DNA of 64,000 nt from Veillonella tobetsuensis (GTDB lineage: Bacteria > Bacillota > Negativicutes > Veillonellales > Veillonellaceae), in assembly GCF_001078375.1 (NCBI RefSeq), contig NZ_BBXI01000016.1, positions 1-64,000 on the forward strand, written 5' to 3'. A program made the position numbers and the translations under genes. Shown one piece after another: positions 18,429-28,525 of this stretch. The notes beneath the pieces were generated by a model. That model ran no database searches. It worked only from the letters and a program-made list of their open reading frames with translations, and had not been told where the DNA came from. Within the stretch, counting starts at the first letter, position 1. Each line of letters opens with the position of its first letter.

Positions 18429-19123
18429 GCTTCATCTCCTACTAGTACTTTATTAATTCGTTGTTGTAGTAACTCACGACCAGTGTGTTTTAGCGAGCTA
18501 TACATAATCGGCGGTGTATCCGTTGGATACATTTCCTTAATCTTTGCTAAATTGACTGCTTTCTCTTTAGCATTGAGCTTATCCACCTTGGTCACTACGA
18601 TTTGTAGTGGTACACCAGCCTCAACGAGCCAATCAAATGCCACCTTATCAATAGGCATCTCTGGATGACGCCCATCGATAAGTAAGCATAATAACATCAA
18701 GCGTTCAGAATGCAAAATATAATCGGAAATAAAGGATGACCACATATTACGGTTATCTTTATTTGTCTTTGCAAAGCCATATCCAGGTAAATCGACTAAA
18801 AACCAGTGATATCGACGTTCTTCCGTTTCGCTAATATCCTCTTTTGATTCAATATCAAAATAGTTTATCGTCTTTGTTTTACCAGGCTGTCCACTCACTA
18901 AGGCAAGACCACGATAATTACACAAGGAATTAATCAATGAAGATTTGCCCACATTAGAGCGTCCTAAGAAAGCTACTTCTACTGTATCCCCTTCAGGATA
19001 TTGATCTGCTTTTACACAGGATGTATTATATTTTGCCGCTATAATGCGAGGTCCTTTAATCTCTTTTCTTGTATATTGTGGTTTTGGACCCATGTGTTTT
19101 GTGGATTTTTTCTTCTTTTGCAT
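18425..19123 (-). CDS. ysxC: Ribosome biogenesis GTPase YsxC/EngB
   Basis: 232-residue TRAFAC GTPase for large-subunit assembly. GRSNVGKSS (G1), the DLPGYG switch II (G3), TKVDK (G4) and SSLK (G5) are present. It carries about 30 extra N-terminal residues, very Lys-rich, compared with the shortest family members. The ATG overlaps the lon stop codon (TAATG), so it is translationally coupled; the lon-ysxC pairing is common in Firmicutes. Confidence 0.93.
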   Translation of the reverse strand: MQKKKKSTKHMGPKPQYTRKEIKGPRIIAAKYNTSCVKADQYPEGDTVEVAFLGRSNVGKSSLINSLCNYRGLALVSGQPGKTKTINYFDIESKEDISETEERRYHWFLVDLPGYGFAKTNKDNRNMWSSFISDYILHSERLMLLCLLIDGRHPEMPIDKVAFDWLVEAGVPLQIVVTKVDKLNAKEKAVNLAKIKEMYPTDTPPIMYSSLKHTGRELLQQRINKVLVGDEA

Positions 19124-21432
19124 TATACAAGTGCCTTTGCTAAAACTTCATCCATTGTCTTTACAGATGTAATAATAAGACCTTCTTTAACGTTATCTGG
19201 TAATTCAGGAATATCTTTTTCATTTCCTTTAGGAATGAAAACCTCTTTAACACCATAAGACAATGCTGCCAATAATTTTTCTTTAAGACCACCAATTGGT
19301 AGGACACGGCCACGCAATGTGATTTCACCAGTCATAGCAAGATCAGCTCTTACTTTACGGCCTGTCAAAGCAGATACCATGGCCAAGGTCATAGTAATAC
19401 CAGCAGAAGGACCATCCTTAGGCGTTGCTCCTTCTGGAAGATGAACGTGAATATCTAACTTTTTATAGAAATCTTCATCAATCTTCAAGGTTTTTGCATT
19501 ATGACGAATATAACTCATCGCTGCATGACCAGATTCTTGCATTACTTTTCCAAGACTACCAGTTAATGCCAATTTACCAGTACCTGCCATAGTTGTGGCT
19601 TCACAAGGTAATACTACACCACCTACAGAGGTCCACGCAAGACCATTAACATATCCAACTTGTGGTTTCTTTTCACGCTCTTGATCAATAAAGATAGGAG
19701 CACCCAAGTATTCATGTAAATTTTTAATGGAAATCTTCGGCGTTTCAACACCTTGTTCTACCACTTGATATGCCATCTTACGACAGATTTTAGCGATAGT
19801 TTTTTCCAATGTACGAACGCCAGCTTCGCGGGTATATTCAGAAACAACTTTCTTTAACACTGCATCAGATAATTTAATTTTATTATCTTTCAAACCGTTT
19901 TTCTCGATTTGTTTAGGTGCTAAATAGCGTTTTGCAATTTCTAATTTTTCGTCTTCCATATAACTTGAAAGCTCGATGATTTCCATACGGTCTAATAATG
20001 GACCAGGAATATTGGATGCCACATTAGCAGTAGTAATCCAAAATACATCAGAGAAATCAAAAGGAATTTCGATAAAGTGATCACTAAATGAGCTGTTTTG
20101 CTCTGGGTCTAAGACCTCGAGCAATGCAGATGATGGATCACCTTTATAATCAGATGCTAGTTTATCGATTTCATCAAGCAAGAATACAGGATTTCTAGTT
20201 CCTGCATTTTTAATACCTTGAATCATACGACCTGGCAATGCACCGATATAGGTACGACGATGGCCGCGAATTTCAGCTTCATCGCGAACACCACCTAGGG
20301 ACGCACGGATAAATTTGCGGTTCATTGCTCGTGCAATAGAGGACGCCAAGGATGTTTTACCAACACCAGGAGGTCCCACCAAGCAAAGGATAGAACCACT
20401 ATTTTTACCTGTTAATTTACGAACTGCTAGGAATTCGAGTATACGTTTTTTAACCTTTTCGAGGCCATAGTGATCCGCTTCTAGAATCTCTTTAGCTTCG
20501 TTAATATCGAGGCGATCATCAGAAACAGTATTCCACGGTAAATTTAATACCCAGTCCAGATAATTTCTTAAAATCGTCGCTTCTGGCATCATTTGAGGCA
20601 TACGGCTATAGCGGGAGATTTCTTTATCAATACGAATGTGAACATCTTCGCTCAAATTAAGAGCTTTTAATTGTTCTCTTAATTCTTCTGCTTCTTCCTC
20701 AGGATCGCCCTTATCACCCAATTCATCATGGATGACGCGGATTTTTTCCCGTAAGAAATATTCCTTTTGAGCCTTTTCCATAGATTGACGAACTTGATTA
20801 TTAATAGAGTTTTCTAAATCGGAGATTTGTAACTCCATATTAAGAATACCTACAATCATATTCAATCGTCTAGCTACGGATAATTCTTCTAATAATTCTT
20901 GTTGTTTTGCGTTATTGATAGGCAACATAAACGCCACTTGATCCGCCAATTCACATGGATCACGTAGCTCCATAACGCGAGTTATGCCATCTTCTGTAAT
21001 CGATTTAGACTCATCAGCCCATTCATTAAATTTGGATTGCACCAAACGACGATACGCTTCAAGTTCTACATCATCTTCAAATACAGATGGTACACGTTCA
21101 TAATCCCCTACATAGTAAGGGTCCATGCTCGTAATGTTCATGACACGAATACGAGTAATCCCTTCAACGAGAACACGAACAATACCACCTGGTAAGCGCA
21201 ACATTTGTTTAATTTTTACAAGTGTACCCATTTGGGCCAAATCATGAACCGTAGGTGCATCAACGGCGTCATCTTTTTGAGATACGACAGCCATAATGCG
21301 GTCTTCGCTCATTGCGGCTTCTACCGCTTTGATGGATTTGTCTCGACCGATATCGAGATGAATTACGATATTCGGATATACAACCATTCCTCTAAGGGGA
21401 ACGGTAGGAATACCTACTTCTAGTAAATTCAT
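19123..21432 (-). CDS. lon: ATP-dependent protease Lon
   Basis: 769-residue LonA: N-terminal substrate domain (1-200), coiled coil (about 200-270), AAA+ module with GPPGVGKTS near 350 and Walker B FLLDEIDK near 417, and C-terminal serine-lysine protease with DGPSAGIT near 675. No transmembrane insert, so the cytosolic bacterial form. It degrades misfolded and regulatory proteins. The gene has its own spacing from clpX, with a terminator between, and heads the ysxC-polyprenyl synthase-tatC-valS-folC run. Confidence 0.96.
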   Translation of the reverse strand: MNLLEVGIPTVPLRGMVVYPNIVIHLDIGRDKSIKAVEAAMSEDRIMAVVSQKDDAVDAPTVHDLAQMGTLVKIKQMLRLPGGIVRVLVEGITRIRVMNITSMDPYYVGDYERVPSVFEDDVELEAYRRLVQSKFNEWADESKSITEDGITRVMELRDPCELADQVAFMLPINNAKQQELLEELSVARRLNMIVGILNMELQISDLENSINNQVRQSMEKAQKEYFLREKIRVIHDELGDKGDPEEEAEELREQLKALNLSEDVHIRIDKEISRYSRMPQMMPEATILRNYLDWVLNLPWNTVSDDRLDINEAKEILEADHYGLEKVKKRILEFLAVRKLTGKNSGSILCLVGPPGVGKTSLASSIARAMNRKFIRASLGGVRDEAEIRGHRRTYIGALPGRMIQGIKNAGTRNPVFLLDEIDKLASDYKGDPSSALLEVLDPEQNSSFSDHFIEIPFDFSDVFWITTANVASNIPGPLLDRMEIIELSSYMEDEKLEIAKRYLAPKQIEKNGLKDNKIKLSDAVLKKVVSEYTREAGVRTLEKTIAKICRKMAYQVVEQGVETPKISIKNLHEYLGAPIFIDQEREKKPQVGYVNGLAWTSVGGVVLPCEATTMAGTGKLALTGSLGKVMQESGHAAMSYIRHNAKTLKIDEDFYKKLDIHVHLPEGATPKDGPSAGITMTLAMVSALTGRKVRADLAMTGEITLRGRVLPIGGLKEKLLAALSYGVKEVFIPKGNEKDIPELPDNVKEGLIITSVKTMDEVLAKALV

Positions 21433-21452
21433 ATGTCCTCCAAGGATTTATA

Positions 21453-21494
21453 TTATGAAAAGAAACTCATTCCTACACAGAAATGAGTTTCTTC
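21453..21494 (-). terminator. Terminator between clpX and lon
   Basis: 11-bp stem (21461-21471 with 21482-21492), followed on the minus strand by TTTTCAT. It starts within a few bases of the clpX stop and ends some 20 bases before the lon ATG, so lon is either partly read through or has a promoter overlapping this hairpin. Confidence 0.7.
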
Positions 21495-21497
21495 GAA

Positions 21498-22751
21498 TTA
21501 CGATTTCAGCTGGATTTCTTTGTCTGCCTCATTTTTGAGTATAGGTTCACCTGTGCCCTTTACAGCGTCTTTAGTAACTATGCATTTGGCCACATCATCC
21601 ATAGATGGTACTTCATACATAACATACTTCATCACCTTCTCAATAATGGCGCGCAAACCACGAGCACCAGTTTTACGCTGTAATGCTTCATCAGCGATTT
21701 CTTCTAATGCATCGTCTTCAAATGTTAATTCTACACCATCGAGGGATAGAATTTTTTCATATTGTTTAGTCAATGCATTTTTCGGTTTTGTTAGAATTTG
21801 AACCAGTGCATCTCGATCTAATAGGTCCAATGTTACCATGACGGGTAAACGGCCTATAAATTCAGGGATTAAGCCAAATTTCAATAAATCTTCTGGTACA
21901 ACCTCTTTAAGGATCGCAGACACATCACGTTCCTCAGCGCGTTGTACATCAGCTCCAAAACCTAATGTTTTCTTAGCGGTACGTTTTGTAATTACCTTAT
22001 CCATACCATCGAATGCACCGCCACAAATAAAGAGAATATTTGTAGTATCGATTTGTAACATTTCTTGATTAGGATGTTTACGACCACCTTGTGGTGGTAC
22101 AGAAGCTACAGTACCTTCTAAGATTTTTAAAAGTGCTTGTTGCACACCTTCCCCTGACACATCACGTGTAATAGAAGGGTTTTCAGACTTACGGGCAATT
22201 TTATCGATTTCATCGATATAAATAATACCGCGTTCAGCCCGCTCGATATCATAATCGGCGGCTTGAATGAGCTTTAATAGAATATTTTCTACATCTTCCC
22301 CTACATAGCCAGCCTCGGTTAAACTCGTTGCATCTGCAATAGCAAATGGAACCTCTAACATTTTAGCCAATGTTTGAGCCAATAATGTTTTACCACTACC
22401 TGTAGGTCCAATAAATAAAACATTGGACTTTTGTAATTCTACATCATCTACAATATTATCTGTTTGTAGTCGTTTGTAATGGTTATATACTGCCACCGAA
22501 AGGGAAACTTTAGCATCATCTTGACCAATAACATATTGATCAAGATGTGCTTTAATTTCTTTTGGCGTTGGCAATTCTTTTAGTTTAAAGTCTTCTGTAC
22601 CGATGTCACCAAGTTCATCTTCGATGATACGTTCACAAACCGCTACGCATTCATCGCAAATGTAAACATTAGGACCGGCAACTAGTTTTCTTACTTCTTC
22701 ACTTGTGCGACCACAAAAACTGCAGCGCATGGTATCTTTATCTTTTGCCAA
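21498..22751 (-). CDS. clpX: ATP-dependent Clp protease, ATP-binding subunit ClpX
   Basis: 417-residue unfoldase. N-terminal zinc domain with CSFC and CDEC, AAA+ module with GPTGSGKT near 118 and Walker [10 protein letters not shown] near 180, and an LGF tripeptide (KKTLGFGAD) at the position of the IGF loop that docks on ClpP. The start is TTG, six bases after GGAGG; no ATG fits. It is 12 bp downstream of clpP. Full length for the family. Confidence 0.95.
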   Translation of the reverse strand: MAKDKDTMRCSFCGRTSEEVRKLVAGPNVYICDECVAVCERIIEDELGDIGTEDFKLKELPTPKEIKAHLDQYVIGQDDAKVSLSVAVYNHYKRLQTDNIVDDVELQKSNVLFIGPTGSGKTLLAQTLAKMLEVPFAIADATSLTEAGYVGEDVENILLKLIQAADYDIERAERGIIYIDEIDKIARKSENPSITRDVSGEGVQQALLKILEGTVASVPPQGGRKHPNQEMLQIDTTNILFICGGAFDGMDKVITKRTAKKTLGFGADVQRAEERDVSAILKEVVPEDLLKFGLIPEFIGRLPVMVTLDLLDRDALVQILTKPKNALTKQYEKILSLDGVELTFEDDALEEIADEALQRKTGARGLRAIIEKVMKYVMYEVPSMDDVAKCIVTKDAVKGTGEPILKNEADKEIQLKS

Positions 22752-22763
22752 TGAGCGCCTCCA

Positions 22764-23357
22764 TTACTTGCTTTCTAGAGTATCGCGAGTTAACACCTCG
22801 TCAATCAAACCGTATTCTACAGCATCTTTGGCACTCATGAAGTTATCACGATCAGTATCACGTGCTACTACCTCAATATCTTGACCAGTGCGAGATGCTA
22901 AAATACCATTTAATTCTTCACGCATGCGAAGAATTTCACGAGCATGGATTTCGATTTCAGATGCTTGACCTTGAACACCGCCCAATGGTTGGTGAATCAT
23001 AACGCGTGCATGAGGTAATGCAAAGCGTTTTCCCTTTGCACCAGCTGTCAATAATACAGCCCCCATACTAGCAGCGGAGCCTACACAAATAGTAGACACA
23101 TCTGGTTTAATATATTGCATCGTATCATAAATAGCCATACCAGCAGTAACAACACCACCAGGGCTATTAATGTACAAATGAATATCTTTATCTGGATCCT
23201 CTGCTTCTAAGAAAAGCATTTGGGCAATCACCGCATTTGCAACATTATCATCAATAGGTCCCCCTAAGAAGATAATGCGATCCTTTAACAGGCGAGAGTA
23301 AATATCGTACGAGCGCTCGCCGCGCTCGCCTTGTTCTACTACGATTGGTACATACAT
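22764..23357 (-). CDS. clpP: ATP-dependent Clp protease, proteolytic subunit
   Basis: 197-residue self-compartmentalising serine protease. Catalytic triad Ser97 (GSAASMGA), His122 (MIHQPLGG) and Asp171 (DTDRDNFM) is complete. With ClpX it forms the main regulated cytosolic protease. tig-clpP-clpX order is widely conserved in bacteria. ATG follows AAAAGGTGATTAT; there is no CtsR-type operator visible in the short gap to tig. Confidence 0.96.
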   Translation of the reverse strand: MYVPIVVEQGERGERSYDIYSRLLKDRIIFLGGPIDDNVANAVIAQMLFLEAEDPDKDIHLYINSPGGVVTAGMAIYDTMQYIKPDVSTICVGSAASMGAVLLTAGAKGKRFALPHARVMIHQPLGGVQGQASEIEIHAREILRMREELNGILASRTGQDIEVVARDTDRDNFMSAKDAVEYGLIDEVLTRDTLESK

Positions 23358-23391
23358 ATAATCACCTTTTCATGTACCTAGTGAGCAAGCA

Positions 23392-24696
23392 TTATTCTGC
23401 TGCTTCTGCACCTTTTGCATTATCGATGATGAATCGAGCTGCTTTTTTGCGAGCTACAGAGCCTGCTAACATAGCTACACGACCTTCTTTTGCAATAATA
23501 TCCCAAACTTCTTTAGGATCTGCTCCAAAGTTTTGAGCCATAATGAAAATTTCGCGATTCATATCATCTGGAGTTACTTCGATGCCTTCTTCTGTTGCAA
23601 CAGCATCAAGAACTAAGTCCGCACGTACGTTTTCAGCTGCGGATTCTTTGTATTCAGAGCGTAAATCTTCGATTGTTTTATTGGAGAATTTCATGTAGTC
23701 ATCTAATTTCAAGCCACGGCCTTCCATGTTCATAGCCAACTCTTGAATCATTTGTTCTACGCGATCTTCGATCATTACTTCAGGAATTTCAACAGTTGCA
23801 TTTTTAACAGCTGTTTGAATTAACTCAGCATTGTAAGTATCGATTGCACGACGGGATGCTTCTTCTTCCATTTTTTTGCGAAGATCATTTTTCAATTCTT
23901 CAATAGTTTCGTAAGAGCTTGCTTCTTTTGCGAACTCGTCGTTCAATTCAGGCAATTCTTTACGTTTAATATCATGGATGTGAGTTTTGAATTCTGCTTC
24001 TTTACCAGCAAGTTCTGCTACGAAGTAGTCTTCAGGGAACGTTACTTTTACAGTTACATCATCACCAGCTTTAGCGCCGATCAATTGATCTTCGAAACCA
24101 GGGATAAAGCTACCGGAACCGATTTGTAATGGGTATGATTTACCTTCGCCACCATCAAATGGTTTACCGTCAACGGAACCAGCGAAGTCGATTACTGCAA
24201 AGTCGTCTTTTTGAATTGTAGCGCCTTCTTCAGCAACAACCATTTTCGCTTGTTGTTCACGAATGTTGTTCAATTGTTCTTCGATTTGTTCATCAGATAC
24301 AGTGGCATCTTGTTTTTCAGCTTCTAAGCCTTTGTAATCGCCAAGTTTTACTTCAGGGCGTTTTGTTACAGTAGCTTTGAAGATTAAATCTTTACCTTCT
24401 TCGAATTGTTCGCGTTCGATTTCTGGTTCAGATACAGGAACGATATCGTTTTCACGAAGAGCTGCACTATAGTTTTGGCTAGCCAATACTTCAAATGCTT
24501 CTTCTAAGATTGCTTCTTTACCAAAGTTCATTTCCAATACACGACGAGGTGCGTGACCTTTACGGAAACCAGGAATATTTACTTGGTTAGCGATACGTTT
24601 TACCGCTTGTTTGATACCTTTGTCTACTTCTGCTGCAGGTACTTCGATAGTTAAAGTTACTACGTGTTGATCAACAGGATTTACAGTTGCTTTCAT
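23392..24696 (-). CDS. tig: Trigger factor
   Basis: 434-residue ribosome-bound chaperone and prolyl isomerase. The ribosome-docking signature is GFRKGHAPRRVLE at 43-55, the FKBP domain (about 150-240) has DFAVIDFAGSVDGKPFDGG, and a C-terminal alpha-helical cradle follows. First gene of the tig-clpP-clpX unit; AGGAGG precedes the ATG at a normal distance. Confidence 0.95.
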   Translation of the reverse strand: MKATVNPVDQHVVTLTIEVPAAEVDKGIKQAVKRIANQVNIPGFRKGHAPRRVLEMNFGKEAILEEAFEVLASQNYSAALRENDIVPVSEPEIEREQFEEGKDLIFKATVTKRPEVKLGDYKGLEAEKQDATVSDEQIEEQLNNIREQQAKMVVAEEGATIQKDDFAVIDFAGSVDGKPFDGGEGKSYPLQIGSGSFIPGFEDQLIGAKAGDDVTVKVTFPEDYFVAELAGKEAEFKTHIHDIKRKELPELNDEFAKEASSYETIEELKNDLRKKMEEEASRRAIDTYNAELIQTAVKNATVEIPEVMIEDRVEQMIQELAMNMEGRGLKLDDYMKFSNKTIEDLRSEYKESAAENVRADLVLDAVATEEGIEVTPDDMNREIFIMAQNFGADPKEVWDIIAKEGRVAMLAGSVARKKAARFIIDNAKGAEAAE

Positions 24697-24804
24697 TAAA
24701 ATATGTCCTCCTTGAAGGGCTACCGCCCAAATTTCTGTAGTATATTATGCACTCCTTATAATATCATAAATGAAAATTCAATGCAATTCTTAGCACTATA
24801 AGGA

Positions 24805-24832
24805 AGCAGCCACCCCATGTAGAGTGGCTGCT
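24805..24832 (-). terminator. Stem-loop after the CBS-domain gene
   Basis: Nine-bp perfect stem agcagccac/gtggctgct with a ten-base loop. The T-run after it is poor (TTCCTTATAG on minus), so termination may be partial, or the stem may be a 3' mRNA stabiliser. Confidence 0.55.
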
Positions 24833-24855
24833 TAGCATTAGTTTTATATTACTAA

Positions 24856-25311
24856 TTAATTATCTTTTGCAATCAATTTGATGATGTCTCGACGAGATAA
24901 AATACCAATCAAATGGTACTCTTTATCAACAACTGGAACATTTTTCAAATGTTGATCAAGCATAACGGATACGATTTCTTCTACGTCCTTATCAGGTGTT
25001 GTTGTAATAACCTCAGTTGTCATCAATTCATGAACATGAGATGCCAATAATTTTTTAAATTGGGAATTATATTCACCAATACCGTTGTAATAGATACTAG
25101 CACCTAGTACATTTACATAATGTGGTACATGAGGACGAACCTTTTTATACAATAAGTCGCCTTCAGAAATAATACCTAATAACTTATTGTCTTCATCGAC
25201 AACAGACACAGCTGTCAAATTGTATTTCACCAACAAATCTGCTACATCAGAAATAGGTGCATCTTTGGCAACAGTAACAGGATATTTATTCATTACTTCT
25301 TGGATTTTCAT
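24856..25311 (-). CDS. Tandem CBS-domain protein
   Basis: 151 residues made of two CBS motifs (about 1-60 and 85-145) and nothing else. Such stand-alone Bateman modules bind adenine nucleotides and act as sensors; partner and target are unknown here. The start is the ATG at 25311: AGGAGG lies seven bases upstream, whereas an ATG six codons earlier sits inside that ribosome-binding site. It has its own promoter with an inverted repeat in the spacer. Confidence 0.85.
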   Translation of the reverse strand: MKIQEVMNKYPVTVAKDAPISDVADLLVKYNLTAVSVVDEDNKLLGIISEGDLLYKKVRPHVPHYVNVLGASIYYNGIGEYNSQFKKLLASHVHELMTTEVITTTPDKDVEEIVSVMLDQHLKNVPVVDKEYHLIGILSRRDIIKLIAKDN

Positions 25312-25344
25312 AGGGAATTCCTCCTTCATATAACGTTACTCTTT

Positions 25345-25373
25345 ATTATACTATTCGACTTCGAATATGAAAA
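25345..25373 (-). promoter_or_regulatory. Promoter of the CBS gene with an operator-like inverted repeat
   Basis: -35 TTTTCA (25368-25373), 17-base spacer and perfect -10 TATAAT (25345-25350). The spacer is almost filled by a perfect 7-bp inverted repeat, TATTCGA-AG-TCGAATA (25352-25367), placed where a repressor would block RNA polymerase. Confidence 0.65.
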
Positions 25374-25417
25374 CTCCTTTTCATTTTTTTGAATATACCT
25401 AATAATTATTAGTTGTA

Positions 25418-25897
25418 TTACCAATGGTATGGTTCGTTTCTATTAATTTTAGCACTACGATATATTTGTTCCACCAACAAGAGGCGCACCATTTGATGTG
25501 TAAAGGTCATAGGGCTAAAGGATAGCTTATATTTAACGGCTTGACGAAGTTCATCACTAACACCAAAGGCGCCACCAATAATAAAGGCCATATCGCTGAT
25601 GCCATCCACTTCTAGTTGGGACACCATAGCGGCCAATTGCTCGGAGGACATGGTCTTACCATATACATCTAAAAGCACTGTATAAGCGGACTTAGGAACC
25701 GCTTTTAATAGTCGCTGCCCTTCTTCTATAACAACCTGTTTACGGTCCGCATCACTTGGCTTATCCCCGATTTTACTTTCATTCAATTCGGTAATCGCAA
25801 TGCCCCCATAAGAACGCATGCGTTTGACAAACTCGGCCACACCATCGCGAAGGTAAGCATCCTTCAATTTACCAATACAGACTACATGAAATTTCAT
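25418..25897 (-). CDS. rlmH: 23S rRNA pseudouridine-1915 N3-methyltransferase
   Basis: 159-residue SPOUT methyltransferase. It shows the family's trefoil-knot C-terminus with FIIGGAFGVSDELR and the terminal KINRNEPYHW. It modifies Psi1915 in helix 69 of the large subunit. Located 9 bp after walJ, a frequent pair in Firmicutes. ATG follows GAGGTATATA. Confidence 0.95.
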   Translation of the reverse strand: MKFHVVCIGKLKDAYLRDGVAEFVKRMRSYGGIAITELNESKIGDKPSDADRKQVVIEEGQRLLKAVPKSAYTVLLDVYGKTMSSEQLAAMVSQLEVDGISDMAFIIGGAFGVSDELRQAVKYKLSFSPMTFTHQMVRLLLVEQIYRSAKINRNEPYHW

Positions 25898-25906
25898 TAT
25901 ATACCT

Positions 25907-26716
25907 CTATATTTTCTGAACCGATTGCATCGATACAATTTCATTTGGCTGCCCATGTTGTAATTTAATTTCAGGGCCAATTCTAACGCCTCCATCTACG
26001 AGCATTTGACCAATCGTTTGTGTTACCAGAACAGGATTATTATTATTTTCAGATCGATGCGCCAAGATAACCTGCATAAAATCAGGTCGTTTCATCATGA
26101 GTAACGCTTGAGCAGCCATTTCATTACTTAAATGACCTTCATCACTGGTAACGCGTTGCTTTAAAAATGGTTGATATGGACCAAAGCGAAGCATATGAGG
26201 GTCATAGTTCGCCTCTAACACAAGCAATGTAGTGTCATCTAAGCAACGTAATATAGTATCTGTAATTACACCCGTATCAGTAACAACAGTTGCTTTATCT
26301 TTACCTGCAAATACATTAATTCCGATAGGATCAGCAGCATCATGACTCACGCTGAATGGTTCGACAGTCAAATTGCCTAACGACAAGCTTCCTTTAGTCA
26401 GTTCCACCAGTTGATGTTTCGGTACAATCAATTTATTTTGAATCTCACGCCAAGTCCCTTTCTTTGTATATACAGGAAGATCAAAGCGTTTTAATAATTG
26501 CTGCAAACCTGCAATATGGTCACTATGTTCATGACTGATAAAGATCCCCTCCACTTGGCTCATATCTATATGTAATTCTTTCAGTCCATTTACAATGCGG
26601 CGGCAACTAATACCCACATCGTGCAATATAACAGAATTTCCTTTTTTTATAACTATACAATTGCCCTTGCTACCACTAGCAATAACATGAACCTCCAATG
26701 GTGAGGATTCGCTCAT
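25907..26716 (-). CDS. walJ: MBL-fold metallo-hydrolase of the WalJ/YycJ type
   Basis: 269 residues with the beta-lactamase-fold metal motif FISHEHSDHIAG (HxHxDH) near 60-70, a later Asp/His pair (VTDTGVIT, DEGHLSNE) and VILAHRSENN near the end. YycJ/WalJ proteins are exonuclease-like enzymes tied to the WalRK system and cell division or repair; the walRK genes themselves are not in this window. The start is the ATG at 26716 seven bases after GGAG; the ATG six codons upstream has no ribosome-binding site. Confidence 0.85.
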   Translation of the reverse strand: MSESSPLEVHVIASGSKGNCIVIKKGNSVILHDVGISCRRIVNGLKELHIDMSQVEGIFISHEHSDHIAGLQQLLKRFDLPVYTKKGTWREIQNKLIVPKHQLVELTKGSLSLGNLTVEPFSVSHDAADPIGINVFAGKDKATVVTDTGVITDTILRCLDDTTLLVLEANYDPHMLRFGPYQPFLKQRVTSDEGHLSNEMAAQALLMMKRPDFMQVILAHRSENNNNPVLVTQTIGQMLVDGGVRIGPEIKLQHGQPNEIVSMQSVQKI

Positions 26717-26774
26717 CAAAACACTCCATATCATTAAATATCTACTATTGGTGAAAGCTATGTTTTCACCGTTA

Positions 26775-27965
26775 TCATTTTTTCAATTCACATAATTCTT
26801 CTAATCGGCTAACAAAATACGCCATATTAGCTTCAAGATCTGAACCACGGCGGAACATATCTCCGCCTACGAGAAACATCGTATCATTACCATATAAACT
26901 AACTAGTTCTGGAAGGCGCGCATCCGTCACACCACCACCGGGCGCGGAGCATGCCGCTTTCATAAGACCTATAGGCTGCTTAATATACGAACAAATACGT
27001 TGACATTGTTCTTGAGTAAAGGTAAAACGACCACCATAGGATACAAAAATAGCCATATCAGCCCCAAATAAGCGAGGGAATAAACCTAATTGCAAATAAT
27101 CAGCCACACCTGACACACCAGGGCTCACAAAGCCACCTGAGTACGCAGGATGATTGATAATTGGTAATCCTAATTTTTCATCTGTTGCCAATCTATGTAG
27201 CCAACCTACACCTATAAGACCAGTGGCCACCATAAGTGCCGTAGCACCTGCCTCCTTAGCGAAATAGGCCCGTTCTAGCACATCCGTACCATCACCAGAA
27301 ACATTGGCCGCATATAACGCATGTTTCCCATGGGCATCATTCATTTCTCGTACAGTAGCAGCACAACGTTTGACCCGATCTTTAAATTGAGAAAAGGATT
27401 GGTTAGTAATACCGTGATCATCTTTAATGACATCTACACCACCACGAGTGTATGCACCACACATGCGTGCCAATTCTTCATTCGATGTGCCCATCGGTTT
27501 AATAACAGCTTGAATCATGGGACGTGTTGGGGTATCGACCAATCGGCGAATCCCATGAAGTCCAAACCGCGGGCCTTTGAATACATTTAATAATGATGGA
27601 CATAACTCTACATCTACTACCCAAATATGTGGTTGCAACGAAGAATTGCCAAAGACAACATTTAAAAATTGCGTTGCCTCCATAGCTGTTGTTTCTACAT
27701 TATAGGAAATGCGTGCTATATAATACCGAGATGCATCTATAGCCACATTTGGCAGTATTCCTACATTAGCATACGTTGAATCCGGCGACATGGCTTCTAA
27801 AGACTCTAATCGACCTGTAATCGTATGTTTAATATATGGGTCTGTTACAAATTCATAAGGGAATTCTATGGTCTGTTCAACCTGCACACCCCAAGCAATA
27901 GATTTTGCCTCTTCATAACTATTTGCTTCTATACGATAGGTAACTATAAATCGTTCATCCTTCAT
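26775..27965 (-). CDS. RuBisCO-like protein (form IV)
   Basis: 396-residue RuBisCO large-chain homologue. Catalytic-site equivalents: K156 in VIKPMGT (first active-site Lys kept, second replaced by Met158), K181-D182-D183-H184 in GGVDVIKDDHG (carbamylated Lys and Asp kept, Glu replaced by His), phosphate-binding PGGG near 342 and VGGDMF near 366. The loop-6 Lys of true RuBisCO is absent: that segment reads SYGGRFTFT. It cannot be a carboxylase. Related form IV proteins act as enolase or isomerase in methionine salvage; KDDH is unlike the KDDE of the MtnW enolase group as I remember it. No other salvage gene lies nearby. Own promoter. Confidence 0.85.
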   Translation of the reverse strand: MKDERFIVTYRIEANSYEEAKSIAWGVQVEQTIEFPYEFVTDPYIKHTITGRLESLEAMSPDSTYANVGILPNVAIDASRYYIARISYNVETTAMEATQFLNVVFGNSSLQPHIWVVDVELCPSLLNVFKGPRFGLHGIRRLVDTPTRPMIQAVIKPMGTSNEELARMCGAYTRGGVDVIKDDHGITNQSFSQFKDRVKRCAATVREMNDAHGKHALYAANVSGDGTDVLERAYFAKEAGATALMVATGLIGVGWLHRLATDEKLGLPIINHPAYSGGFVSPGVSGVADYLQLGLFPRLFGADMAIFVSYGGRFTFTQEQCQRICSYIKQPIGLMKAACSAPGGGVTDARLPELVSLYGNDTMFLVGGDMFRRGSDLEANMAYFVSRLEELCELKK

Positions 27966-27995
27966 AACGCGCCTCCTCTATAATGATAATATTTA

Positions 27996-28024
27996 ATTAT
28001 ATACCAAAGTAGTACACGTTTCCA
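27996..28024 (-). promoter_or_regulatory. Promoter of the RuBisCO-like gene
   Basis: -35 TGGAAA (28019-28024), 17-base spacer, perfect -10 TATAAT (27996-28001), about 25 bases from the GAGGAGG ribosome-binding site. Confidence 0.6.
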
Positions 28025-28035
28025 TAAATATATAC

Positions 28036-28075
28036 AAAAAAGGCTGTAGCAATGATATGTCATTACTACAGCCTA
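28036..28075 (-). terminator. Terminator of the flavodoxin gene
   Basis: 15-bp stem (aggctgtagcaatga arm, one G-U pair) with a four-base loop, followed on the minus strand by TTTTTTGTAT. Confidence 0.88.
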
Positions 28076-28095
28076 ATATATTATATTAGGATTGA

Positions 28096-28515
28096 TTATG
28101 CGTTAGCTAATGTTTTACCTAATTCTTGGCATTGTGCAATGCCATCATCATCGGGTTCACCTAAAATAGCCAAGCCATCAGCAACGAGTTCGCCACCAGC
28201 GTCTTTAATGCGAGTGCCCCAGTCTTCTAACCAAGTACCACCCCAACCATAAGAGCCAAAGATAGCCAATTTTTTGCCGCCTAATTTAGATTCTAATTCT
28301 GCGTAGAATGGTTCGAATTCGCCGTCTTCTAATTCTTCTGCACCCATGTCAGCACAACCAAGAGCTAATTTTTCGTAAGCTGCTGCATCATCAACAGATA
28401 CTTCAGATACGGATTTAACTTCTACTTCTTGACCTGCAGCTTTGATACCTTCAGCTACTTCATAAGCCATTTTTTCTGTATTGCCTGTACCGGACCAAAA
28501 AATTACACCAATCAT
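28096..28515 (-). CDS. Flavodoxin
   Basis: 139-residue FMN electron carrier. The phosphate-binding loop WSGTGNTE at 7-14 and the two aromatic FMN-stacking regions (GSYGWGGTW near 88, GCADMG near 55) are present. Acidic, cytosolic, replaces ferredoxin under iron limitation. It is 10 bp downstream of a DUF3793 gene, a pairing that is common in anaerobic Firmicutes. Confidence 0.92.
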   Translation of the reverse strand: MIGVIFWSGTGNTEKMAYEVAEGIKAAGQEVEVKSVSEVSVDDAAAYEKLALGCADMGAEELEDGEFEPFYAELESKLGGKKLAIFGSYGWGGTWLEDWGTRIKDAGGELVADGLAILGEPDDDGIAQCQELGKTLANA

Positions 28516-28525
28516 CTTGTACCTC

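Noticed and set aside
26775-27965. True carbon-fixing RuBisCO
   Set aside because: Loop-6 Lys, one active-site Lys and the KDDE Glu are missing.
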